A stretch of DNA of 64,000 nucleotides from Trissonchulus latispiculum. Lineage: Eukaryota > Nematoda > Enoplea > Enoplida > Ironidae. A program made the position numbers and the translations under genes. Below, piece by piece: positions 1 to 11,449 of the stretch (positions are counted from its first letter, which is position 1; every line of letters begins with the position of its first letter). The notes under the pieces were generated by a model. The model worked only from the letters and a program-made list of their open reading frames with translations. It was not told the origin of the DNA and did no database searches. Location: positions 1 to 64,000 of the forward strand of contig JASAND010026696.1 in NCBI GenBank assembly GCA_030248195.1. The letters are read 5' to 3'.

Positions 1-646
1 GTTCCGGCTACTGTTTTAGCTTCCTGTTTCGACTGTGTTAGTTACAGGTATACGATGATCAAAATTGCTATTTTATGGTTTTCGTTTAAATCAAGGAAAT
101 CGATTAACGATTTGTAAACATTTAATCTATTTTTGTCTTTCAAAATCCAAAACGTTGGCCAAAATATTTCGAAATTTTACAGCAGCTTGCTAAATTTTGG
201 CCCTGGTCGGCTAAGGGGCCTGGCCTCCCGGTCCGGAGCAAGGACCCGGTCTATTCCTTGTACTAGCGCAGGGAATGACAGTTTTATACATATTACATAT
301 TCACTGATTTCAACTGATTGCCTAGCTTTTAACTTTAGCAGAGGTGGTAGCCGATTGAGATTTTGGGCTTTTATCCTGGGGGAAATCGGCGGGATCCAGT
401 CCAGCCCTCTCTTCGGTTCCTTTTCACACCCCACTCGGCGCCCTCACTGTCTTGGGTTGCCTAGAACTTGCCAAAGGCTTTTTGCATTTTGCTCAAAATT
501 TTTCGCAGTTACAGTAGTTTTCTCCATTATATTGAACTGAATTCTTGAGTATTTTTAGCTTGGTCGTCGTAGTATGTGTAGAACTGGCTAATTGAGTTGT
601 AAGTTCGCCAATATTAGTCCATTAGTGAAGGGGGCCTCCACTTTGT
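1..646. other. intergenic, no recognised gene
   Basis: I see no supported gene here. The only long frame (133-540) has no recognisable domain and a GC-rich patch at 195-265 explains its openness. The stretch ends at the 8-bp target duplication of the first hAT-like element. Confidence 0.5.
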
Positions 647-654
647 CTGTTGGA

Positions 655-1376
655 TAGTGTTGGGATTGGCCGAAAATTTCCATGGTTGGCTTGGCTTGGC
701 TTGGCCGGAGTTTGAAGTTGGCCGGCCAATTGGCCGTTGGCCGCTCGTTGGCCGTTGGCAGTTTCTTGGCCGTAAGCTATTGGCCCTTCTTTAGCTATTT
801 GTCAACGTTGGCGAGCTGGAATTTACTATTTTTATTTGTTTACCGTGTTTAATTAGGCGTAAACTTAATTAAACTTTATTTCAATAGTACAATTTACGAT
901 TTACAATATTTGTAAAATAGTTTTTCCAAACATTTAGCTCCAACCCCGTGATAACTCTGTTTTAATTTTGCTGGAGGACCGCAATAAAGTGATGAGACGT
1001 TCACCACCAGACAAATTTAAAAACTACGTTGTTAGCACACTTAAAATTTGCATGCAATTAGCAAATTTAATTGTAAAATAACGCTAATAACGATAAAAAT
1101 TGTTAACGTCTAAGCGAAAATCTGTAGTTCTGTATCTAATGTAACGTTTATACAGCAACATGTCTACGATATTATGCAGCAAAATTAAATTTTTCAAAAC
1201 AGTTAACGCACAAGACCAGTAGATTTGAGCTTAGTCTCGGCCATTGGCCGTTACCGGCCAACGGCCAGTGGCCGGCCAAGCCAACTGGCCGAGATTTTCG
1301 GGCCAACGGCCAATGGCTTGGCCGGCCATTGGCCAGCCATTGGCCATTGGCCGCACCGGCCAATGCGACAACACTA
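655..1376. mobile_element. hAT-like non-autonomous element A (TTGGCC arrays)
   Basis: The ends are inverted: TAGTGTTGggattGGCCG at the left and its diverged reverse complement at the right (ending ...CAACACTA). An exact 8-bp direct repeat CTGTTGGA lies outside each end (647-654 and 1377-1384), which is the target-site length typical of hAT transposons. TTGGCC/GGCCAA motifs are arrayed inside both ends and the 450-bp interior is AT-rich. No transposase frame is present, so the element must be mobilised in trans. The superfamily assignment is inferred from TSD length and the terminal bases. Confidence 0.85.
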
Positions 1377-1384
1377 CTGTTGGA

Positions 1385-1625
1385 AAAAGAGTCAGAGCTG
1401 CTAGAATTCCACCCCTTTATTAGTGTTGCTGACCAGCCGTTTTCGACCGCCCAACTTTCTGTTTGGAAATTGGGTCGGATGACCGCTCGAAGACAAGCCA
1501 GACACTGGCTCTCTCTTGAGTCGAGTGTCAGAACAAGTAATTCGTACAGTCTTCAAAAATCTAACGGTCTATTTACGTAGTAGATTAGTAGACCACTGAA
1601 ATATATATGTCAGCCACTTGTATAT
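1385..1625. other. short unassigned interval
   Basis: Unique-looking sequence between hAT-like element A and the left end of the foldback that starts near 1626. The open frame 1329-1580 runs out of the transposon end and I do not regard it as a gene. Confidence 0.4.
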
Positions 1626-2175
1626 GCTTAGCGCACCCACCTTTTAAGTCAGAGCCAAATCGTTTTGCGGCATGATTCTTGGGTGGGGTAACTTCTTTAT
1701 CTACCTTTTCTTTGATCCGCTCTGGATTATTCCTGAAATCTAATTTTAAGGTGGTGTGAGCTGGAGGTTAGTGATGCTCACCGATTTTTGAGTCATGGAA
1801 AGATATGCATTTAGCAGAACGTTCGCAAATTTACTTGGTTTCATGATTCACTCCTTAACAGTAATCTAAATTGTTTCTACAGTTAGAAATTATAAAAATA
1901 AAATCGAGAAAATTTGCCGAAATTTTACTAGAGTTGTAGAAGGCTTGTATTGTTGAAGTGTGCTTCCCGTCCCTTCACCTAGGTTTAGCAGATTCTAGTA
2001 AAAGCAAAGGAACATTTTTCTAAGATCTACGCAGTAAATGTGCGTCTACCCCTAAAGTGCGTCAAAAATTTTTTACGGTCCTCTAATTTTCTTGGCGCGG
2101 CATTACAGTAAGACAATTTTATATCACGTTATTCTTTGATACGAGCTCTATCCAATGATTAGATATTATTGATAT

Positions 2176-2178
<3 letters not shown>

Positions 2179-2254
<76 letters not shown>

Positions 2255-2256
2255 GT
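2179..2256. repeat. (TA)n microsatellite
   Basis: Nearly perfect TA dinucleotide run with one ACATATAT interruption and a short (GT)n tail. It generates spurious Ile/Tyr open frames on the minus strand. Confidence 0.95.
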
Positions 2257-2311
2257 GTGTGTGTAAACTTCCCCCAAGCGAGGACGCCCAAATAACGCGT
2301 TCCTCCGCATA

Positions 2312-2355
2312 GCGCCTAGTCTTACCGAGAGCGTGTTAGGCTTACCGAGAGCGTG
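2312..2355 (+). repeat. two-copy 23-bp tandem repeat
   Basis: The motif CTTACCGAGAGCGTG occurs twice in immediate succession (about 2320 and 2341). No function is apparent. Confidence 0.7.
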
Positions 2356-2465
2356 CTTTTACACGTCTAAGCCTAAGCCATTTTTTTAGCATAAGCTCAG
2401 TCTAATTAATTAAGCTAATTATTAGTTAAAAAATAATTTTTACCTCGCATAGGCATTTCTATTGA

Positions 2466-2610
2466 GATCACTATCCGAGGTAATTCTCGGATAGGCAGTC
2501 CCACGTGCATTCCCCATGTTATAACTATCCGAGAATGCTTATCCGAGGATACCTCGGATAGGCACGCCCACGTGCATACGCAATGTTGAACATATATCTC
2601 GCATAGGCAA
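2466..2610 (+). repeat. short tandem/inverted repeat, TATCCGAGG motif
   Basis: TATCCGAG and its complement CTCGGATA recur several times, together with two copies of a GGCA-CCCACGTGCAT block. The result is a roughly 70-bp tandem duplication that can also fold on itself. Confidence 0.65.
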
Positions 2611-2617
2611 TAATATA

Positions 2618-2618
2618 T

Positions 2619-2688
<70 letters not shown>

Positions 2689-2691
2689 AGA
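2618..2691. repeat. (TA)n followed by (GATATA)n
   Basis: A TA run passes into GATATA hexamers at 2671-2691. The hexamers resume at 3340 after the intervening foldback, so the foldback apparently inserted into this microsatellite. Confidence 0.9.
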
Positions 2692-2697
2692 GGGTTG

Positions 2698-3339
2698 GGG
2701 TCTTTCCCATTATCCCCCCCCCATAGCTCCGAAGAAGTACCGAAGGAGCACAATTCGACTGATTGAGTTGAAATTTGGTATGGATAGGTTTTCGGACTTG
2801 CTGAATTCAAAAATGCAAAAATTTAAAAATTTTAAAAAAATGTTAAAATTTTTTAAATTTTAGTTTGGTAAGGGGGGACCAAGGGAAACCGAAAAATTTT
2901 TTGTCTATGATTTTGCTGAAAACTTGCAGCAGGGGTTTTCTGGGGTGCTAATCACGAATCTGAAATCGGGTTTTCGATTCAGCTTTTCGTTAGCTTAGGA
3001 TAAGCTTACATCTTAAGCTTAAAACTTTAGCCCGTATTTAGCTAACGAAAAGTTGAATCGAAAAACGGATTTCAGATTCATGTTCTACGACCACGAAACC
3101 CCCTATATACATCTTTTCAGCAAAATCGAAGACAAAAATTTTTCGGTTTCCCTTGGTCCCCCCTTACCAAACTAAAATTTAAAATTTTTTTAAAAAATTT
3201 TAAAATTTTTTAATTTTTGCATTTTTGAAATCAGCAAGTCCGAAAACCTACCCCTACCAAATTTTAATTCAATCAGTCGAATTGTGCTCCTTCGGTACTT
3301 CTTCGGAGCTGTGGGGGGGGGGGATAATGGGAAAGACCC
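2698..3339. mobile_element. foldback element with ~300-bp arms
   Basis: Two arms of about 300 bp (2698-2998 and 3044-3339) are near-perfect reverse complements around a short loop. The outermost bases are GGGTCTTTCCCATTATCCCC at the left and the complement at the right. It has no coding capacity. GATATA repeats on both sides suggest insertion into a microsatellite, so the target duplication cannot be read with certainty. Confidence 0.8.
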
Positions 3340-4012
3340 GATATAGATATTAGATATAGATTGATATTAAATATATATTCCAAGTACACTTCTTCCCGTG
3401 CGCTCACCCAAAATGTGTAGGCGTTAGAATAAAAATTTGAGGAAAAAAGTAGGTTAAACTTTTTAAATTTTATACTTATTAGAATGCCATTGTTTGCGCT
3501 ACTGTAAATATTGCATTTAGAAAAAATTTTATTACATTGAGTTTTTCAGTAACACCTGCCTCTTCTGAGTGAGCGGACGGGAAGCCATATAGACACTAAG
3601 TTGGAATTGTATGTCTAAGAAATCAAAAAAGTTGAATTTCTGATAATTATCTATCAGATATGTTCTTTTACTAGAATCTGCTAAACCTCGGCGAGCAGAC
3701 GGTAAGCTGATTTCTACAGTACAAGTCTTCTACAAATTGAGCAAAATTACATATATAAGGACAATTTTTGTTTTTATAATTTATAACAGTAAAAACAGTT
3801 TGGCTTATTTATGATGAGTGAATCATGAAGTCGAATAAATTTGCATGCAAACTTTAGGTAGAATATCTTTCGCTGACTGTAGCGCTACCTTCCGCCTCCA
3901 GCGCACCACTAGCGGATCAAAGTAAACTGGAGTCTGTATCAAGAAGCAACCCTACCCGAGGATCATGGCGCAAAAGGATTTGGCTCTGACTCAAGAAGCA
4001 GGTGCACTAAAG

Positions 4013-4443
4013 GTACATCGGCCGGCCACATAAACGAGTCCTCCTGTATGTACCACGTCGGGCCGCCGGATGGATGTTTTCCATCCAGTCGGTGAAAAAC
4101 ACCATGATGATGCCCAGCTTGGGTTTGTATTGGCACATGGCGACGAAATTCGTACTGTAGGTAGGAACTGGTGGCGATGGGAGAGCCGACCTGTTCCTGG
4201 GCCGGAAGCTGTCTGTATCACATATCAATATATCATTTCCTATGGTCACTGCTCGAAACGGATACCCTTTGGCGCAACGACCGTGGGATTGGGGACAGGT
4301 CTTCTCAATATAGAAAAACTTTCTCAGGCTTGATGAGGGCGGGCTAAGCTTTTTTCTGAGACGGCGGTCCAAACTTGTTACGCAAAACAAAGACAGACTC
4401 CTGTCCTGACAGACTTATTGATTAGTTTTTAATTTTTGTTTTA
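4013..4443. other. open frames on both strands, no recognised gene
   Basis: This GC-richer stretch keeps long frames open on both strands (minus 4007-4390 and plus 4070-4333). No domain is recognisable in any of them. A pyrimidine-rich tract ending in TTTTGTTTTAG at 4432-4443 looks like a 3' splice site for the F-box-related sequence that follows. Confidence 0.3.
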
Positions 4444-4468
4444 GATCAGTGTATGGTTCCTGAAAGTC

Positions 4469-5671
4469 ATGACGCCTGATCTTCTTGATCTGCCTGATCC
4501 TGTTTAGGTTGACATATTTCGTCTGATTTCTTGGCGCCGCAGAATTCCTCTGGAAAGAGTCTCCAAACGATTTCGTTCCCTCCTATTTCAGTCCTATCGC
4601 AAAATCAAATATTTTGCATTGGGTGCAGTCGAAGCCAAGCAAACAGACGAAGATAGATTTTATTTTCGACAAAAGAGAGAGATATTGGATGCTCGAATTC
4701 TGGAGATCATGAATCGATTTTCTGGTCTGAAAGAACTCTATCTCCTGAATCCAGTTGAAGAATCAGTCCTGGCCATAATTGGTGAATCGTTTCCTAATTT
4801 GCATACTCTGGGATTGCAGTTGGCCAATACGAACGATTATCGCCAACTGGAAGTGCTTCCCAGAGGCATTTCTCTCGTCTTGCATGACAATGGCTTTCGA
4901 AATGGCAAACGTTTGAATCAGAGTGAGTTTCGTGAAATTTCAGAAATCCTTTCGTCTCGCGGAATTGATTTCAACTTCACTATAGAAACGGACTTTAGTC
5001 GCGTACATTTGTTTGTATGACGACAAGGTGGCGGTAATTCTGATCAGCTCATTTGCTCTACCTTGGACAGTCTGTCAATTTCTGTACATGGCGAAACCTT
5101 GTATGCCATATTTCTGCCATCTTTTGACAACAGTAATACATTTTGCCAGCTGAAATCTTTGATCATCCCCGAACTACGACTGAGTGCTTCCACTGTGCTT
5201 TGTTTGGCCAAAATTTGTCCACTTCTCGAAGAATTGGATGTCTATATGATCGAACAGTTCACGGATGAGAATTCTTTTTCTACGACTGGTTCTGAGTCTT
5301 GTTTTCCACAGCTTCGTTGTTTGCGAATTGCTGCCTGCGATATTTGGTGTATTCCGGACTCCTGGTTGATTACCTTAACTAACTCAGGTGGGTTGCAACA
5401 CCTCAGTCTTCCATTGTTGACAGTGGATGTTCTGAAAGTGATTGTTTCTGCCAACCCGCAGCTGAAATATTTAAGCTTTACCATTTCCCAAGACTCCCTT
5501 GCAGTTCCAGATTTCATTGAACGCTATCTTGGAAATCTTTTTCATCTTGAAACTGCGGCTCTAGAGTTGGTCGTGAATTCTGATTGGAATTTTGATACTG
5601 ACAACGTTCGGTCTTCCGGAGTGCTGTGGCCAAATCCGCGATCACTTTCTATCAAAAGCTTTATTTCTTAA
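4469..5671 (+). pseudogene. F-box/LRR protein, relic with in-frame stops
   Basis: A single frame from ATG 4469 is homologous to the intact gene at 26.6-28.3 kb. It starts with an F-box (LPDPV, stop, VDIFRLISWRRR, then IPLERVSKRFR) followed by LRR-like segments (MNRFSGLKELYLLN, SFPNLHTLGLQL, FCQLKSLIIPELRL, LLEELD, FPQLRCLRI). An F-box normally binds SKP1, and the LRRs would bind the ubiquitylation target. The frame has a TAG at 4505-4507 within the F-box and a TGA at 5018-5020. It ends at 5669 with the C-terminal third missing. No frameshift occurs across some 400 codons, so decay is recent, or the stops are assembly errors. A 3' splice site precedes it at 4443. Confidence 0.75.
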
Positions 5672-6040
5672 CAATTTTTTCAAAAATTGCAAGAAATGTT
5701 AATTTTTTGCATTTTGCTTATGGGCCCTATTTCAGGGGGGGGGGGTTGAGTAGCCCCGTATTTCGCTACTTATTAGCAATTCGCTACCTGCTCGCGAACA
5801 CTACCAAAGGAAGCTCGCAAATTTCCGTTTGTTTGTTTTTGTATTTCGTTTTATGAAATTTTTTTGATCGACACTGATAGCATTCTTGTTTCAAGATGTA
5901 CTGTGGCTGGTAATTTTTGAGGATATTGTTTGGTCTTCGGCCTGAGCATATAAATAACTACACAAACCAAGAAATCTGCAGAGACATAGTTTTCCTGCGA
6001 TTTACCTTTCCAATCATATTGCAAACATACATGCAATAAT
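5672..6040. other. intergenic / 3' flank of cysteine-rich exon
   Basis: Contains a G-run at 5737-5746 and AT-rich sequence. No gene is supported. It is probably the downstream flank of the minus-strand exon ending at 6045. Confidence 0.4.
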
Positions 6041-6044
6041 AATA

Positions 6045-6493
6045 CTAAAATTTATAATAATACTTCAAATAGAGGGGATGGAATCTATCTACAAGCATTT
6101 TGCAGAGGCAGAAATGCTTCCTGTGCGTATTGTTGTCCGAGCACAATTGGTAAATATATTCAAGGTTTGTGTCCTGAGTACCATTTGACCATCCGACACA
6201 ATATGCTGCATCTGAGAATTCAACAAAGCTAGCATAGGTGCCCTCAAAGCTTCGGGAACCTAATTCTGGCAAAAATATGCAGCCTCGAATCAAATACTGC
6301 ATGGCACGCTTTAGATAAGTTTCATTGATCAGCTTCATGTCAGCGATACGGCATCCCCCTATATGGAGCAGATAATGATTATCATCAGGATCCTCAGGAA
6401 ATGAGTGACAATAGTCATCGCAGTTGACGCCCCAATTCGGCTTTCCCAACAAATATCTCCGGCCAGGGGCTCTATCAAACAATGGATAATACT
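6045..6493 (-). CDS. terminal exon of cysteine-rich, lectin-like secreted protein
   Basis: On the minus strand a 3' splice site (TTTTGCCTTTCAG) ends at 6494. The exon then runs open for about 148 codons to the TAG at 6045. It encodes a cysteine-rich domain with the pattern YLLGKPNWGVNCDDYC, GGCRIADMKLINE, AAYCVGW, YQLCS and HFCLCKM. The pattern resembles a divergent C-type-lectin-like fold and matches the cysteine-rich exon at 53168-53563, so the two are probably paralogous. A secreted or surface role is inferred from the cysteines. Upstream exons with the signal peptide were not found. The splice site is seen; the domain relationship is my alignment by eye. Confidence 0.6.
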
Positions 6494-6499
6494 CTGAAA

Positions 6500-7714
6500 G
6501 GCAAAAGCTTTTAGATTTACTTTTGATTTTGCAAAGTCTAATTAGCAAATTATTAATTAATTAATTAATATTTAATTATCTATTAATCTTTCAAATTAAT
6601 TGAAACACAACGCTGCGCAATCATGTAAGGTGACCAGTGTCAGTTTGGTGTTTCAGTACGTAAAAGAACGAGAGAAAGACGGGATGGACCTTGGTGGGTG
6701 GGGCTTGTTTTACAAATAGTCGCGACTGCGAGTACCATATTCCACAACTGCATTCATATTTCATATTACCAAGAGTCTACTGCTTTTAAGTAAAACTACC
6801 AACTTGTTTTTTAGAACCAAGAATCGCAATACCAGTGCTTGTACCTGCACCGCTAGGTAAACAGTAGCCTTACTCGCTTATCTAATTGTAATGGAAGAGG
6901 CCTGGGAGTTTAACTACAGCACTACCCAACACTACGTAGGACTGGCGCAATGTAACACAAGCCCTGAACTGTCTCGGAGATATTGTCCAGGCGGCTCTCT
7001 AATAGATTTTCGTACCCAGACGAACCTCGCCAAGGGAGCGGGGGAAATGAATTTTGGAGGACGCCGGACAGTCTGGCGCGAGATTGGACCGAAAAGCACA
7101 CTGAGAAATAGTCCAGGATACTGCCAAAGCGTTTACCTGGAAATCAGAACTAGCTCAGCAATAAATTGAGTTAAATAGAAATTAGGTTAGGCAACTGACG
7201 ATTTAATAAAGGAAAGAAGTAAATAGCAGACAAATTAATAAGAGACAAAGAAAAGTAGAACTTACTGGCTACCAATAATAAATTGGGGAGGGGTGACAAA
7301 AATGAGGAAATTGGGGAAAATTGGGGGAATGGAAATTGAGCACGCAAGGAGGGGAGGGGGTGTGAGTTGAGTTAAATGGGATTAAAAAGAAAGAGGGGGT
7401 TAGAATTCCAGAGGTAAGTAGAAAACGTTCGGGCCAACCCAATTAGACTCAAAACATTGGAACCCCAAATTTGAATTGCACCGCCGCACGCGTCGAAGCA
7501 AAATCTCAACTGAAGGTGGTGTGACTAATGATTACGAGTGGGAGAAGGGATTGCGAAATAGGGACTGATATTCGTTGATTTTCGTGCTCGATCTCCGACA
7601 AGGCAACCATAAAATAGTTTTGATGTAGCGTTATCTTTACAGTTGTTTTTTTTAGTTCGCCTCACTCCAGTTAGCTCACGCCGGTTAGGAGTGGTGTCAG
7701 TACTGCACGAATTT
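6500..7714. other. unassigned sequence
   Basis: Begins with ATTA-rich repeats (6550-6600). A frame at 6891-7169 has no recognised domain, and G/A-rich stretches lie at 7260-7400. No gene can be supported. Confidence 0.4.
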
Positions 7715-8172
7715 GATTTTTGACTGGGGAGGGGAACTGACACCGACTAATTTTTATTGGGTCATTTTGGGTCTGGGTCACGGGGTCTTACCAAATTTCA
7801 AATTCGAAGATATGGCTTTGTTTAGAGTTGTTCGGGGGCTGGACTTCGGGCCGGCCCCCGGGGGGCTGGCCCCGGGGGCCGGCCCCCAACCGGCCCAGCC
7901 CCCTTCCCAAAATTGGGGGCCAGCCCTTGGCCCAGCCCCCAATTTTGGGGGCCGGCCCCCACAGCGGCCCCGGGGGCCGTCCGCAAAGGCGGCCCCCGGA
8001 ACGGCCCCCGGCCCCCAAACCATTCTAATCTTGACATTTCTGTATAAACGATTTGTAATGCTCCACCTAAAACATGCACTTAATGCATACCTGGCTGTTA
8101 TTTCCTCCAGTACGCATACATGATGTGTCTGCACGCCTTCTTACGTTTCACTCCAACGCACAATAACACTTA

Positions 8173-8446
8173 GGTGGTGTGCAACTTTCATTTCTTTTAC
8201 TTGGGTTCTTGTATATTGCAGTGGGAGGCTTGAGACTTATCTCGCTCCACTTGCAGTGTGCAATGCGCATGTGCGCTGAAAAGTTGTACACATTCGGTTC
8301 GTATTCGGTTTTCCGCTCTTTCTACTGAAGCACCTGTGGCTCAGTTGGTTAGAGCGTCTGCGCGTTAAGCAGAAGACGCGGGTTCGAACCCCGCCAGGTT
8401 CCCGGATTTTTCGGGTGCCTGGTGGTGTACAACTTTCATTTCTTTA
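8173..8446 (+). repeat. ~250-bp tRNA cassette (Asn type)
   Basis: The block GGTGGTGTGCAACTTTCATT at 8173 recurs at 8422 in the same orientation (GGTGGTGTACAACTTTCATT), giving a 249-bp unit. GAAAAGTTGTACAC just upstream of the tRNA (8279-8292) is the inverse of the downstream GTGTACAACTTTC. The layout matches the tRNA-Thr cassettes at 29.6-30.2 kb. Confidence 0.6.
8330..8402 (+). tRNA. tRNA-Asn (anticodon GTT)
   Basis: A 73-nt cloverleaf: acceptor GCACCTG/CAGGTTC with one mismatch, D stem GCTC/GAGC, anticodon stem TCTGC/GCAGA, loop GCGTTAA (anticodon GTT) and T arm GCGGG-TTCGAAC-CCCGC. GGTTCGAACCC serves as B box. Position 33 is C instead of the near-universal U, a reason for doubt about function. 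The 3' flank forms a hairpin with ATTTTT in the loop, a plausible Pol III stop. It lies inside hAT-like element B. Confidence 0.75.
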
Positions 8447-9018
8447 ACCTAGTTTTCTCAATGTTTCTGCAACCTTTCTCTATAAGTATGGTCTTGAATG
8501 GCTGAAGTCTACAGCCTACTAACCTTGCTGTCGTGCCATCATCTCTTAAATACCTGAGTCGAGTAAAGGACGATCACATATAAAAGAAACATGGTTTAGT
8601 TGCGAAAGCTGCTTCATCTTAGTCAGCCTTTAGCCAACTGCAGGGCAGGTTAACTATTTGGTTCCGTTTTGCGATCGCATTGAATTTGTGTTTAATCTGT
8701 CTGCAATAGCAAGAATATTAATCGACTTGCTTGTTTGCACTGCTTCATTTTTGTTTATAATTTGACGTTTTGTTGGGATAGGAAATAAAAACAATGTCTG
8801 TAATGGTTCTTCCGAAGAAAGCACACTTTCATAGTGCCGGGCCGGGGGCCGTTTGGGGGCCGTCCATTCGGACTGCCCCGGGGGCCGGTTGGGGGCCGGG
8901 CCCCCGGGGCTGGCCCCCAAACTAGTGGCCCAGCCCCCGGCCCAGCCCCCAAAATTCGGGGGGCCGGGGGCCGGCCCAGCCCCCTTTTTAGGGAATCGAG
9001 GACAAGCCTAGCTTTGTT

Positions 9019-9635
9019 CCAATTACGTAAAACTGTCGCTGCTAAAAAAAATTTTCGCGCCTTCGGCGCGAATTTTAAATTGAATTTAGTATTGCTTCTA
9101 TGAAATCAGTAGAGTTAGCTGTGACTTGTCCGGCCATTATGTTTTCGCCGGTTCACGTAACAAAAGCCATGTACACTTCCATAGATTTTAAAATTCGAAA
9201 ATTTTAAATATTTTGCTACATCAACCAATCAGATCTTCCACGTAAAATAACTATTATTGAAGAAGAATAAAATGACAAGATTGAGAAGCTTCGAAGTTCG
9301 AACCTATAAACTATACATATAGGTACATATGTATAGGTGTACCTCTTACCCAACTTCAAAAATCAAGAAAGTTACGGCGTTTCAAAACCACTTAACAAAA
9401 GGATAATGTTAAGTCCGTTAAGGAAGAGTTATTTTATTGGGTCATTTGGGTCTGGGTCACGATAATTCTTGGCTCAGCTGGGTCTGGATCACGAAAACGA
9501 TTGGGTCATTTGGGTCTGGGTCACGGAATTTTCAAATTTCATGGGTCGCCTTGGGTCTGGGTCAACAGCTTATGGGTCAAGTGGGTCATGGGTCAGAAAT
9601 AATGACCCAGTTTCCATCCCTGTAACTAATGACAA
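9019..9635. repeat. GGGTCTGGGTCA repeat fragment
   Basis: Copies of TTGGGTCTGGGTCA and TGGGTCAT lie at 9437-9605, ending in AATGACCCAGTTTCCATCCC TG. A related start (TTATTGGGTCATTTTGGGTC) occurs at 7757. This may be one further hAT-like element interrupted by element B, but I could not find a target duplication. Confidence 0.4.
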
Positions 9636-11446
9636 CTTGGATGGCGGAGCGATTGCAGGTTGTCTGCGAAAGTCGTTCACCAACCTAACTCAGCACTAAC
9701 CACTACTCTTAACCCTAATGAGAAAGAAACTTGGAGACTGCGGTTACAATCGGAAACGCCCGATTTAAAAAATGTATCTATTTTCTTGAGCTAGTCTTTT
9801 GCCACATAATAGCATTAGGTTTAGAGAAAAATAGCTTAATGTTTGAAAGAATTCCATGCAACTTAGCGTCCTTTGGAGCCATCAGAAGCTGGTGTTGTCG
9901 GTCCAAAGCTCTCCATGACACGTACACAAACTTCGAATCGCCCTGATTGCTACGGTACCCGAGGTACGGTACCCAAATTTTCCAGAAATGGTTCTGGCAT
10001 ATAGCGCTTTGATATCGTGTAAAATAATCCTTAGATCAGTGTATACTTTTCTGTGAGATACAATCAAATTGCGAAAAATTGGGTGTTATAGGTCTATACG
10101 GGTGGAAGTTAACTAACGTCTAATGAGCTGTGGTTTATCAAATAAACCCAACTTTGCTCCAATTAATACTCCATGTATCTGTTTTAACTTTTGTAGAAAT
10201 GACGTGATTTCGTTAATCCCTGCGTTCGCAGTACTAGATTCCATTACCGATATTGTCGCTGTTATTTGGTGCCATTTCGAAGAAGTGAGTCAATTACTCA
10301 ATAGTACTGTGGCAGAATCGGCTGAAACTTTGCGCATTACAGGTCAGTGAGTGTACCAAGTTGTGCAGAAAGCTAGTTCACTAAACCTCGCTCCAACGTT
10401 TAGAAATGCTCGATTGATTTCTCGAAACATGGATGACGATCGCTCCAAAAAGCTTCAAGACAGTTGTAAGCGCATATTACATATTACGAAACTTACAGAC
10501 GGTTTGCCCCTATTAGAGCCTAATATTTGGTAAAAAGCTGGGGTAGGCTAGGGGCTGTCAATTTTATTAGATCGAAAACGGCGCACGGTCACATGGCAAC
10601 TTTTTGTCAAATTTCAAACTTTGAGCTACTTTGGCGTCCTGACAAAAATGGTGTATATGAGAAATATTGTTGCCCACCCTAAACTTTTTGCTTTGATATA
10701 TTGGCTAACGTTGGGGGGGGGGAAGTAGCTCTCTCCGACGATGTCGTGCCAACCCCTTCTTGCCCCCCCCTTAAATAATTAAACATGAAATCTGAGAGCA
10801 AACATTTCACGATGTGACCGCGCAGTTGAAAAATGTCAGCTTACGTCCAAGTTGACTGTCGCAAAGACAAAAGGACAAGATAACAATAACTGCGCTCAGG
10901 AACCAGCTCTTTGAAATCATGTTGAAACAGCGGGACACTCTAATTGATGTAGTCTTATTGGTTAGTCTGCAGCAAACGAAATGGTGTTTTTGCAGAGAGG
11001 AAGAATGTTAAATACCTACATATCAGAATCTGCTCAACAGCTCCTCAGAATTGACAATTTGCGCAACCTGCCATCTGCGATGCAGCCGTGGCAAGATCTA
11101 ACAAAAATGTATATAACGATTGTAGCTACGAAACTATTTCGTCATCAACTGACGCGTGTGTTTGAGCATAAGCAAGCTGTGTGCATGGCAAATGCATTTC
11201 TCGTTTCATTTGATACGACAGTAAGCAAACTCAGCACTAAATGTGTGGCATAAAGCCCGGTTCACGATGGTGTTTTGTGCGTTGTGCTTTGTGAGTGCTT
11301 TTGGTGTGCTTTGGGAATGTTTGACAATGTCAAACATTTTAAGTTGTACTTTCAGTGCATTCCAATCAAAACAGGTGCTGATTGGTGAAAGACTGAAACT
11401 GGACGTCACATGAGCACTACAGTATTCCTAATGGTGAAATAAACCT
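9636..11446 (+). other. unassigned; frames without recognised domains
   Basis: Plus-strand frames at 10123-10350, 10351-10533 and 10981-11253 have fairly even composition and could be exons or relic coding sequence. A GTCAGTGAGT at 10344 resembles a 5' splice site. I recognise no family. At 11257 the sequence CCCGGTTCACGATGGTGTTT and its GTGCTTT motifs match one end of the 24.2-25.1 kb element, so a solo end of that family lies here. Confidence 0.3.
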
Positions 11447-11449
11447 ATA

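Larger units (their letters stand above)
1626..4012. mobile_element. large foldback element with diverged arms
   Basis: The segment at 1626-2020 is matched, inverted, by 3655-4012. AGTCAGAGCCAAAT at 1649 faces ATTTGGCTCTGACT at 3978, and TTTAGCAGATTCTAGTAAAA near 1984 faces its complement near 3670. Possible flanking repeats are imperfect (GTATAT before, GTACAT after). The arms differ at many positions, so this is an old insertion. Younger repeats sit inside: the (TA)n tracts and the 2698-3339 foldback. Confidence 0.6.
7823..9010. mobile_element. hAT-like element B carrying a tRNA (GGGGGC/GGCC arrays)
   Basis: The left end starts TAGAGTTGTTCGGGGGC and the right end finishes ...GACAAGCCTA, a weak inverted match. 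The decisive evidence is an exact 8-bp direct repeat GCTTTGTT at 7815-7822 and 9011-9018. Blocks of GGGGGC, GGCCGG and GCCCCC lie inside both ends (7835-8023 and 8838-8985). The interior carries a tRNA-Asn cassette (8173-8445). The high GC keeps frames open on both strands, and none of these is a gene. Confidence 0.65.

Noticed and set aside
133..540. 135-residue open frame at window start
   Set aside because: No domain, atypical start, and an overlapping minus-strand frame of similar quality.
3991..4390. Kelch-like frame (DVVHTGGLVYVAGR) on the minus strand
   Set aside because: One motif-like stretch only; frames are open on both strands through GC-rich sequence, and no repeat or splice support was found.
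7778..9103. Pro/Gly-rich proteins on both strands near the tRNA
   Set aside because: They translate the GGCCGG/GGGGGC subterminal arrays of hAT-like element B.
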